A stretch of DNA of 64,000 nucleotides, taken from Stenotrophomonas sp. UBA2124. Lineage in GTDB: Bacteria > Pseudomonadota > Gammaproteobacteria > Xanthomonadales > Xanthomonadaceae. How positions within the stretch are numbered: the first letter of the stretch is position 1; every line of letters begins with the position of its first letter. Both the position numbers and the translations under genes were made by a program. The stretch covers positions 138,185 through 202,184 of the forward strand of contig DCXY01000002.1 of the NCBI GenBank assembly GCA_002329155.1. The letters run 5' to 3'. The notes beneath the pieces were generated by a model that saw only the letters and a list, made by a program, of their open reading frames with translations, had not been told where the DNA came from and searched no databases. This document shows positions 8,262-17,526 of this stretch, one piece after another.

Positions 8262-8777
8262 TTACTGGCAAGCCTTGCCTTCCATCGACAGCTTGGCCGA
8301 ATACGCTGGCAATGCTGCCAGCCGGCCTGCTGCGGCCTGCGCCTTGCCGTCTTCCAGATAGACGCGGTTCTGGCCTTGGCCATCCAGCTTGACCTGCTGG
8401 CCCACCGGCTTGCGCCATATCTCGATCAGCGCCTGCTGGGTGCTGCATGCCGCCGAAGGGACACGCACCACCTCGTTGAGCTTCCAGCCGGCTGCTTCGC
8501 TCGGGCTGACCTTGCTGAAATCCAGGAATGCGGCGCGCGCCTGGCATTGCGGGCTGGTACGCACCAGTTGCATGTCATAGGGCTGACCGGCCTGCCCGGT
8601 GTAGCGGCCTTCGATGCGGGTGCAGGCTTCGGGAATCTGGCGCACCGTGTGCACCGCACCTACCGCCTGGGCGGTCGCCGCGGGGCGCTCGATCTCGGCC
8701 TTCGGCGCGGCTGCCAGCGCGGCCAGCGGCGCGGTTGCCAGCAGCAGCAGGGGAAGCGTGACGTGGATCATCTTCAT
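8262..8777 (-). CDS. secreted hypothetical protein
   Basis: A 171-residue protein with a clear Sec signal peptide: Lys near the start, a Leu-rich core (LPLLLLATAPLAALA) and an Ala-rich cleavage region near residue 23. The mature part is small and hydrophilic and has four cysteines (in contexts EACTRIEG, SPQCQAR, SAACSTQ and the C-terminal GKACQ), consistent with two disulfides in the periplasm. I do not recognise a named domain. It is convergent with pfp and divergent from hppA. Confidence 0.75.
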   Translation of the reverse strand: MKMIHVTLPLLLLATAPLAALAAAPKAEIERPAATAQAVGAVHTVRQIPEACTRIEGRYTGQAGQPYDMQLVRTSPQCQARAAFLDFSKVSPSEAAGWKLNEVVRVPSAACSTQQALIEIWRKPVGQQVKLDGQGQNRVYLEDGKAQAAAGRLAALPAYSAKLSMEGKACQ

Positions 8778-9024
8778 GGGCAGGGCTCATGGGAAGGCTG
8801 AAGCAGAAACGGTGCCATTACCGCCCTGAACGCGCGGGCAAGCAATTCTCCGGCTGGCGGTAGAGACAGCTGGCAGTCATACTCGACCCGCTCCAGGAGT
8901 GTTTGAACACAGCGGCACGTACCACGGCCAACATGCGGCCCCGGGTCTGTTCCAGCGTTCGATCTGCCCGGCGTGTCCCCGCTTCATCCACCGCTGGATG
9001 GCAGCCACCAACTTTGGAGGGGTC

Positions 9025-11052
<2,028 letters not shown>

Positions 11053-11147
11053 CCGGGCCCGCTCGGGCCTGAATGCGGGCGAAGACCTGGCCTGGTCTGC
11101 TCCACTCCCTCGCCGCGACCTGATTGGCGCCGAGTCCCCACTGAAAG

Positions 11148-11173
11148 CCCCTCTCCCGCCTGCGGGAGAGGGG
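11148..11173. repeat. palindromic extragenic element in the hppA-ppa gap
   Basis: CCCCTCTCCCGC and GCGGGAGAGGGG form a 12-bp inverted repeat with almost no loop, about 95 bases past hppA, followed by GTTGGGGTGAGGG. The same C/G-rich words recur in the tandem arrays near 55.2 kb and 58.3 kb. The remainder of the 458-base gap (11053-11510) has no convincing gene; part of the motif (GAGAGGGGTT) reappears near 11401. It may terminate hppA transcription. Confidence 0.5.
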
Positions 11174-11510
11174 TTGGGGTGAGGGCAACGAAGTCCAGAT
11201 GGAACGAATGCGCTGCGGGTGGCATCCAGAAGTGGACTTCAATCCCCAAAACACCAGTAGCGCCCTCATCCGCTCCTTCGGGGCACCTTGCCCCATGAGG
11301 GGGGCTGCAGGTCCCGCACGCGGGAAAAGGGAGTCATCTACACGCCTTTCTGGCACCCCCTAGCAGTTCGGCTGAGATTCGACGCTGATCAGGTCGCCGG
11401 GAGAGGGGTTCAGGCCCTTCCGAAGGCCCTGACCCACATTTGATGCGCCGCAATACCCGGACGCGTAGAATGGGCGTTTTCCCCAAACACCACGATTCGG
11501 AGTCAGCGCA

Positions 11511-12056
11511 ATGGGCCTGAAGCTTGTCTCGCCGGGCAAAAACCCGCCGGAAGAAATCAACGTCATCGTCGAGATCCCGAAGGATTCGGAGCCGGTGAAG
11601 TACGAAATGGACAAGGAAAGCGGCGCGATGTTCGTCGACCGCATCCTGTCCACCCCCATGCGCTACCCCTGCAACTACGGCTTCGTGCCGCAGACCCAGT
11701 GTGGCGACGGCGACCCGGCCGACGTGCTGGTGGTGCTGCCGCTGCCGCTGGTGCCGGGCTCGGTGGTCCGCTGCCGCCCGGTGGGCGTGCTGAAGATGAC
11801 CGACGAAGCCGGCAGCGACGAGAAGATCCTGGCCGTGCCGGTCGCCAAGATTTTCAGCGGCTACGCGCACGTGGAAGACATCAACCAGGTGTCCAGCCAC
11901 TGGCTGGAGCGCATCGGCCACTTCTTCGAGCACTACAAGGACCTGGAAAAGGGCAAGTGGGTCAAGATCGAAGGCTGGGGCAACGCCGCTGAAGCCAGGG
12001 AGATCCTGGTGCAGGCACACAAGACCTACCTGGCCACCCAGGAACAGGAAGGCTGA
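11511..12056 (+). CDS. ppa: inorganic pyrophosphatase (soluble, family I)
   Basis: A 181-residue cytosolic enzyme hydrolysing PPi to two phosphates, pulling biosynthetic reactions forward. The signature DGDPADVLVV with its metal-binding aspartates is present, along with STPMRYPCNYGFVPQTQCGD upstream of it and a later GWGNAAEARE near the C-terminus. Length is typical of bacterial family I enzymes. Its context beside hppA and pfp shows that this cell has three ways to use or spend PPi; how they share the pool is not visible in sequence. ATG 11511 is preceded by an A/G-rich stretch (CGGAGTCAGCGCA) that can serve as ribosome binding site. Confidence 0.96.
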   Translation: MGLKLVSPGKNPPEEINVIVEIPKDSEPVKYEMDKESGAMFVDRILSTPMRYPCNYGFVPQTQCGDGDPADVLVVLPLPLVPGSVVRCRPVGVLKMTDEAGSDEKILAVPVAKIFSGYAHVEDINQVSSHWLERIGHFFEHYKDLEKGKWVKIEGWGNAAEAREILVQAHKTYLATQEQEG

Positions 12057-12162
12057 TTGGCATTGCCGCCAAGGGGCCGGCACCCGTGGCCGCCCCGGCA
12101 GCGACAACCATCACGTTTTCCCGGCGCGGCGCATGACCGCCCGCCAACGATTGGATACATTG

Positions 12163-12185
12163 ACAGGCCGGTTTTTCCGGCCTGT
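12163..12185 (+). terminator. hairpin after ppa
   Basis: ACAGGCCGG, T5 loop, CCGGCCTGT: a perfect 9-bp stem about 105 bases past the ppa stop and 39 bases before the next gene. Its T-run is in the loop, as in the hairpin after mpl, so efficiency is uncertain. Confidence 0.5.
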
Positions 12186-12223
12186 TGCCGTCTGTGCGGT
12201 AGGTTCTTCAAGGGGAAAGTGTT

Positions 12224-13339
12224 TTGCGAATCCTGTTAGTCGGCGGCGAGGCCACTCTGTCGGCCGAGCTGCTCCAGTACGTGGGTGATCTTGGCGATGA
12301 GTGGGAGGTCCAATCCGTCCCCGATGGCAGTGCCGCCATCGTCGCGGTTGCCTCGGCCAGCATCGACGCCATCATCGTGGCACCGGTGCTTGGTGACCTG
12401 GCGCCAGCCACCCTGCTCGGCCAGATCCGCACGCTGCGCCCGGAAACCATCCGCATTGCCCTGATTGACGGCGACGCCGGCCAGCGCGCGCCTTCGGCCC
12501 GCATCATCGGCGTCGCCCACCGCTTCCTGCCGCTGCCGCTGGCACCGGAAGTACTACTGGAGGCGCTGACCAGCCTTGAGGAACTGCGCGAACTGCTGGA
12601 CAGCCCGCGCCTGCGCAGCTCCATCGGCCGCATCGAAAAGCTGCCCTCGCCGCCGCACCTGTACATGCGACTGATGCATGCATTGGAAGAAGACGAGGAC
12701 AGCGACGCCAGCGAGATCGCCAAGCTGATCGCCACCGACCCGGCCATTGCCGCCAAGGTGCTGCAGCTGTCCAATTCGGCCTACTTCAACAATGGCCGCG
12801 CCATCGCCGACCTGCGCGGCGCGGTTACCCGGCTGGGCCTGTCCACGCTGCGTGACCTTGTACTGGCCAGCGAAGTGTTCGCACTGCCCGGCGTCTCCAA
12901 TGCCGAGCGCAATGCGCTGCAGTCGCGCGCCCTGGTGGCCTCGCGCCTGGCGGCGAAGATGCTGCCGGCCTCCAGCGCCGAGCTGGGCGCCACCGCCGCG
13001 CTGCTGGCCGACATAGGCCTGCTGCTGCCGGGCGTGCGCGACCAGCGCCAGCCTGCCGAAGCCGGCGACGAACGCCCTGGCCACGCCGAGGCAGGTGCCT
13101 ACCTGCTGGGCCTGTGGGGCCTGCCGATGCCGATCATCGAGGCGGTTGCCTTCCAGCTGGAGCCACAGCGATCGAACGTGCGCAGTTTCTGGGTGGCAGG
13201 CGCGGTCCATGTGGCCACGGCATTGGCGTCGGGCCAGCCGGTTGATGAGCAGTACCTGCAACGTGTGGGCGTGTTGCCCAAGCTGGCGCAGTGGCGCGAA
13301 CTGGCCGACGAGCTGCTGGGCCTGCCGCTGAGCGCCTGA
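12224..13339 (+). CDS. HDOD-domain protein with receiver-like N-terminus
   Basis: A 371-residue protein. The first ~120 residues look like a response-regulator receiver fold (MRILLVGGEATLSAELL; LGQIRTLRPETIRIALIDGD), but the usual phospho-acceptor Asp is not obvious. Residues ~130-330 form an HDOD domain (LPSPPHLYMRLMHAL; IATDPAIAAKVLQLSNSAYF; LRGAVTRLGLSTLRDLVLAS). HDOD domains are catalytically silent relatives of HD phosphohydrolases that act in signalling. The start is TTG at 12224, supported by AGGGGAAAG 5-14 bases upstream and by the strand-forming MRILLVGG; no ATG fits. The target is unknown. Confidence 0.85.
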   Translation: MRILLVGGEATLSAELLQYVGDLGDEWEVQSVPDGSAAIVAVASASIDAIIVAPVLGDLAPATLLGQIRTLRPETIRIALIDGDAGQRAPSARIIGVAHRFLPLPLAPEVLLEALTSLEELRELLDSPRLRSSIGRIEKLPSPPHLYMRLMHALEEDEDSDASEIAKLIATDPAIAAKVLQLSNSAYFNNGRAIADLRGAVTRLGLSTLRDLVLASEVFALPGVSNAERNALQSRALVASRLAAKMLPASSAELGATAALLADIGLLLPGVRDQRQPAEAGDERPGHAEAGAYLLGLWGLPMPIIEAVAFQLEPQRSNVRSFWVAGAVHVATALASGQPVDEQYLQRVGVLPKLAQWRELADELLGLPLSA

Positions 13340-13359
13340 CGCAGGTACCGGCAGGAAAG

Positions 13360-13395
13360 CAGAAACGGCCGCCATGTGCGGCCGTTTCTGTTTGT
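13360..13395 (+). terminator. rho-independent terminator of the HDOD gene
   Basis: CAGAAACGGCCGC, loop CATGT, GCGGCCGTTTCTG, then TTTGT: a 13-bp perfect stem with a short T-tract, 20 bases past the stop codon. Confidence 0.85.
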
Positions 13396-13550
13396 ACACG
13401 GCACGCTTCCGGCACTGCGATGCGCCTGCTGATGACAGGCAACATCCGGCACACCACGGCACGTAGCAGCTGGTGAATACAGGAGCACTGCCGTGCTCAA
13501 TCCGTGCCAGGCCGTGAACCGCATGCAGGGCGCGCAATAAAACACGCAAG

Positions 13551-13580
13551 GAAAAAGGGTGGGCCTTGCGGCCCACCCTT
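13551..13580 (-). terminator. rho-independent terminator of the TonB-dependent receptor gene
   Basis: Read on the minus strand, AAGGGTGGGCC, a four-base loop and GGCCCACCCTT (11-bp perfect stem) are followed by TTTC, 28 bases past the receptor stop codon. Confidence 0.85.
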
Positions 13581-13607
13581 CGTCATGTTTCGCAGTGCTT
13601 CGATGGA

Positions 13608-16442
13608 TCAGAAGCGCTGGGTGTACTTCATGTAGATGAAGCGACCGATATCGAAACCGCCGTAGTACGAATAGTCGCTGTTCGGAGCCGAGTACTGCAA
13701 CGCACCGCTGTGGTTGAACACGTTGTTCGCACCGATGGCGATGGTGGCGTCCCACGGTGCCTTGTAGCTGAGCTGCAGGTCGTGGAAGGTGTTGGAACCG
13801 GTGCTGCGCAGCGGAGCCCACTCACCGTTGGCATAACGGTCAGCCAGATCGCACCAGCCGTCGGCGGTGGAGATGCAGCTTTCCTTCATGCCGGAGTAGT
13901 AACGGGCGGTGTAGTTGACACCCCAGTTGCCCAGCTCCCAGTTCACACCCAGGTTCGAACGCACGCGGAAGATGCCCGGTGAGCCGACGTTGCCGATGGT
14001 GATCTTCTCGCCCTGGGCGTTCTCACCTTCTTCGTCGTACTTGGCGGTGTAAGTGGTCTGCCAATCGATGCTGAACTGACCAATGGCCAGCTCGGGCAGA
14101 CGGTACTTCACGCCCAGATCGTAACCTTCGGTTTCCATCTGGCCCAGGTTGGCCAGGCCGTAGAACAGCTGGCTGATGTGGCCGTCGGAAGCGCGCACGA
14201 TGCCGGCGCAACGGGTGGAATCACCCAGCACATAGCAATCACGCAGGATGCGGTCGACGCTGTCGGAAATGATCATGTCGTTGATCTGGTAGTTGAACCA
14301 GTCAAGCGAAATGTCCAGACCCTGCACCCAGCGCGGGCTCCACACCAGACCAACGGTCTTGCTCTTGGAGGTTTCCGGCAGCAGGTTCGGGTTGGAACCC
14401 GAGATGAACTGGTCCGGCGTCTGGCACGGCCAGGTGGTGCAGGGCTCCAGGCCCTGGCCCAGCTGGACGTAATCAGCCGGGACACCGGCGCCGGCGCAGG
14501 CGGCATTGCCTGCCACCGAACCCGGGACGCCGACCGAGCACGGATCGGTGTACTTCTCGAAGCTGGCACCGGTGCCGCCGTACAGGTTGTCCACCGACGG
14601 AGCACGGAAGCCTTCGGCGTAGGTGCCGCGGACCAGCAGCTCATCAACCGGACGCCAGGTGATACCGAACTTGCCGTTCACGGTGTCACCGAAGTTGCTG
14701 TAGTCCGAGTAACGGCCAGCAACGTTCAGGGTCAGTTCCTTGGCGAACGCAACGTCAGCCAGGATCGGAACATTCAGCTCCAGATAGACTTCATCCAGCT
14801 CGTACTTGCCGTTGGTGGTGCTCTGCGCCAGACCGGTGTACTCGCCCGACTGCATGAAGGCATCCGGCACGAAGCGGCCTTCTTCCTCACGGTGTTCCAC
14901 GCCCACTGCGAAGCCCAGATCACCGGCCGGCAGCGTCACGATGGTGCCGCTCAGATCAGCATTGAACGCGGTGGTCTTGGTCACGCCCTGCGAGGTGTAG
15001 GTCGGGAACAGGAAGTTCTGCAGGTCCTTGTCTGCCAGCGAGCCCGGGCCAGCAACGCCGGCCGGCAGCAGCGGGTTCCAGGCGTAGCAACCGGAGATCG
15101 GCGAAGCGGCGGTGCCGCAACGGGCAACGCCGTCGGCATCGATGAACGACGGGCCCAGCGCCTGGCGAGCAGCGATCAGGCTCATGTCGCCGTGGTTGGT
15201 CTTGGTCAGCTCATTGCGGTTGAACAGCGCACCGACGCTCCAATCGAAGCTCTTGTCAGCGAACTCGAAGAAGCCGCTGATGCTAGGCGCGAAGCGCAGG
15301 GTCTTCAGCTGGCTCTGGGTGGTGCGCGGCATTTCCCACAGGCGACGACGGAACTCGACATCCTCACCGATCGGGTTGAACGCGCTGTCGGCCGACAGCG
15401 GGGTCTCGAACGCCTGCGACTGGTACGGATAGCCGGCAATCTGCTGGTCGGTGTTGCGCTCGTTGTACAGCAGGTCAACATTGAAGTTGACCCTGTCGGT
15501 GAAGTCGTAGGTACCGTTGACGTACACCGACTTGCGCTCGATGCCGGTCAGCAGGCTCATCTGCGGATTGGAGTTGGTGAACTCACCCTGTGTGATCGGG
15601 TGGTAGTCAGCTACATTGCTCGGATTACCGCCCTGATTCAGGGTGCACCATGCATCGGCGCCGCCCGGGCCACACGGGCCGAACCAGCTGCCCAACTTGG
15701 TGATGGCACTCCAGTCAGCAGGGGTCGAGTTCGGGCCCTTGCCACCGTCGCGCGAGAACCAGCGGTTACCGGCCATCACCGGATCCTGCTTGGAGTACTC
15801 AGCGGACAGGGTCAGGCTGCCACGCTCGCCGTTGGCGCCCAGCGTGAAGGAATACTGGTCCAGTTCACCGTCGCCCTGGCTGTACTGGCCGACATAGGCA
15901 CTGGCTTCGGCACCGTCAAAGCGCTTGCGGGTGATCACGTTGACCACACCGGCAATGGCATCGGAACCATAGATCGAGGAAGCGCCGTCCTTCAGGACTT
16001 CAATGCGCTCGATGGCCGACATCGGGATCTGACTCAGATCCTGATAGCCGCCCGAGGTGGCGCCCAGACGCTTGCCATTCATCAGCACCAGGGTGCGGTT
16101 GGCGCCCAGGTTGCGGATGTCGATGTAGTAGCCACCCACGTTCTCGCCCGAAGCCAGGGCTTCCGAACGCGAGATAGCCGGGGAGCCGGCCGAGGTCATG
16201 TTCTGCAGCACGTCGGCGACCGAGGTGAAGCCCTGCTTTTCCAGGTTCTCACGGCTCAGGGTCAGGATCGGCTGGCGGGTTTCCATGTCGGCGCCGCGGA
16301 TGCGCGAGCCGGTGACTTCCAGGCGGTCCAGGGTGGTGGCGCCTGCTGCGGCGTCCTGCGCCGATGCGAAAGCAGGCGTCAGGGCAATGGCGATACCGGC
16401 CGGGAGCAGCCCCAGCCGTACCGCGGAATTACGAAGCTTCAT
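13608..16442 (-). CDS. TonB-dependent outer-membrane receptor
   Basis: A 944-residue outer-membrane receptor that imports a ligand using energy from TonB-ExbBD. It has a signal peptide ending in a FASAQDAA context and a TonB-box-like start of the mature chain (LDRLEVTGSRIRG). A plug domain follows (VADVLQNM; DIRNLGANRTLVLMNGKRLG; IERIEVLKDGASSIYGSDAI; GVVNVITRK). The long 22-strand barrel ends in a C-terminal Phe (KYTQRF). The substrate cannot be assigned; the family (plug with GSRIRG) is common in xanthomonads and Caulobacter for plant-derived sugars, peptides or siderophores. Start ATG 16442 has GGAGA seven bases upstream; an ATG four codons earlier lacks one. An AraC regulator lies just upstream on the same strand and may control it. 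Confidence 0.93.
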   Translation of the reverse strand: MKLRNSAVRLGLLPAGIAIALTPAFASAQDAAAGATTLDRLEVTGSRIRGADMETRQPILTLSRENLEKQGFTSVADVLQNMTSAGSPAISRSEALASGENVGGYYIDIRNLGANRTLVLMNGKRLGATSGGYQDLSQIPMSAIERIEVLKDGASSIYGSDAIAGVVNVITRKRFDGAEASAYVGQYSQGDGELDQYSFTLGANGERGSLTLSAEYSKQDPVMAGNRWFSRDGGKGPNSTPADWSAITKLGSWFGPCGPGGADAWCTLNQGGNPSNVADYHPITQGEFTNSNPQMSLLTGIERKSVYVNGTYDFTDRVNFNVDLLYNERNTDQQIAGYPYQSQAFETPLSADSAFNPIGEDVEFRRRLWEMPRTTQSQLKTLRFAPSISGFFEFADKSFDWSVGALFNRNELTKTNHGDMSLIAARQALGPSFIDADGVARCGTAASPISGCYAWNPLLPAGVAGPGSLADKDLQNFLFPTYTSQGVTKTTAFNADLSGTIVTLPAGDLGFAVGVEHREEEGRFVPDAFMQSGEYTGLAQSTTNGKYELDEVYLELNVPILADVAFAKELTLNVAGRYSDYSNFGDTVNGKFGITWRPVDELLVRGTYAEGFRAPSVDNLYGGTGASFEKYTDPCSVGVPGSVAGNAACAGAGVPADYVQLGQGLEPCTTWPCQTPDQFISGSNPNLLPETSKSKTVGLVWSPRWVQGLDISLDWFNYQINDMIISDSVDRILRDCYVLGDSTRCAGIVRASDGHISQLFYGLANLGQMETEGYDLGVKYRLPELAIGQFSIDWQTTYTAKYDEEGENAQGEKITIGNVGSPGIFRVRSNLGVNWELGNWGVNYTARYYSGMKESCISTADGWCDLADRYANGEWAPLRSTGSNTFHDLQLSYKAPWDATIAIGANNVFNHSGALQYSAPNSDYSYYGGFDIGRFIYMKYTQRF

Positions 16443-16504
16443 CAATCTCTCCAAGGAACAAAAACAACGACGTTAGTGTCGCGTTAAGACACCTTGGAAA
16501 CTTA

Positions 16505-16537
16505 CGATCGCAACGATCGGATTGGTTTGCGCAAACC
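16505..16537. promoter_or_regulatory. two palindromes upstream of the TonB-receptor gene (candidate operator)
   Basis: GGTTTGCGCAAACC at 16524-16537 is a perfect 14-bp palindrome. CGATCG-CAA-CGATCG at 16505-16519 is a second inverted repeat. They fill the 99-base gap between the AraC gene stop (16542) and the receptor start (16442). The centred GCGC with AT-rich arms resembles LacI-type operators, but no LacI-family gene is in the window; the neighbouring AraC protein is the only obvious candidate regulator. Confidence 0.45.
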
Positions 16538-16541
16538 GCTC

Positions 16542-17402
16542 TTAGACTTTGCCGATTCTGGCGTCAGTGTTACGAGCCTCGCGATAGTGGGTGGCGGACG
16601 TCCCGAAACGCGCCCTGAATGCGCGGGCGAAGCTGCAACAGTTGTCGAAGCCGCTGGCCGAGGCCACCTCGCCCACCATCATGTCCGTGTCACGCAGCAG
16701 CATGGCCGCACGCTCCAGCCGCAGCCGTGCCGACAATGCCTGCGGGCTCTCGTCGTAAAGACTCTGGAAGGTCTTGGACAGATACCAGCTGGAGAAGTTG
16801 GTCAGCTCGGCCAGCTCGCTGATGCGCACCACGCGGTGGCTGTTGCCTTCCAGGTACATGTGCGCGCGCTGCATGCGGCTGAACACCTGGCGCTTGCGCA
16901 TGCGCGAACGGCCCGGGCAACGCTGTACGCCCACCGAGAGATCACGCTGCAGCGAGGCGATGTGCAGCAGCAACGGGCGCAGCTGGTGGATATTGCTGCC
17001 CGGGCTCTGCGCCTCGCGCCACAGGCGCAGCGCCAGCCGCGCTTCGGTCTGCGACATCTGCCCACGGCCGGTATACACACCACAGTCGGCAAGGTTGCCG
17101 AGTACGCGCAGTGCTTCGTTGTCCAGACTCACGCCGACGCAGATGCCATCACGCCCCGCCTGGATCAGCGGCCGCGATTCCTTCTCGAAGGCGATCCACT
17201 CACGCTGGTGCAGGCGGAAACGGCCTTCCTTGGATTCCACCCACGCACTGCCACGCAACTGCATCCAGACGGTGAACACCGTACCGGAGGTCTGCAGACT
17301 GCCCAGCCGGGCCACGCCCACGCAGGTGGGACGCTGCCCTTCCTCCGTCTGCTTGTCGTACGAAGCCGATTGACCACGATCCACCCAGCTCGCCTGTCGC
17401 AT
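16542..17402 (-). CDS. AraC-family transcriptional regulator
   Basis: A 286-residue protein. The C-terminal ~100 residues carry two helix-turn-helix units of the AraC/XylS type: VRISELAELTNFSSWYLSKT, then SPQALSARLRLERAAMLL, and GEVASASGFDNCCSFARAFR followed by FGTSATHYR. The N-terminal ~160 residues are a ligand- or dimerisation-type domain with several Cys (e.g. TCVGVARLG, DCGVYTG) and no clear cupin signature that I can fix. Because it sits immediately upstream of the TonB-dependent receptor in the same orientation, with palindromes in the gap, the simplest reading is that it controls uptake of that receptor's ligand. That is inference from position. Confidence 0.9.
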   Translation of the reverse strand: MRQASWVDRGQSASYDKQTEEGQRPTCVGVARLGSLQTSGTVFTVWMQLRGSAWVESKEGRFRLHQREWIAFEKESRPLIQAGRDGICVGVSLDNEALRVLGNLADCGVYTGRGQMSQTEARLALRLWREAQSPGSNIHQLRPLLLHIASLQRDLSVGVQRCPGRSRMRKRQVFSRMQRAHMYLEGNSHRVVRISELAELTNFSSWYLSKTFQSLYDESPQALSARLRLERAAMLLRDTDMMVGEVASASGFDNCCSFARAFRARFGTSATHYREARNTDARIGKV

Positions 17403-17526
17403 TTGCCACCACCCTGTTTACCCTTGGTTGGCAGCTGTTTTGCCAACTATGGCGGGGGGCGTCAGGAAGAACCGGCGAGATTGCTCCGAAATTATCTCGA
17501 AGCCCTTTCCGAAAAAGTTACGAAGG

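Noticed and set aside
14178..16487. A 769-codon open frame on the plus strand through the TonB-dependent receptor gene
   Set aside because: Antisense to a clear receptor, composition typical of reverse-frame shadows and no ribosome binding site.
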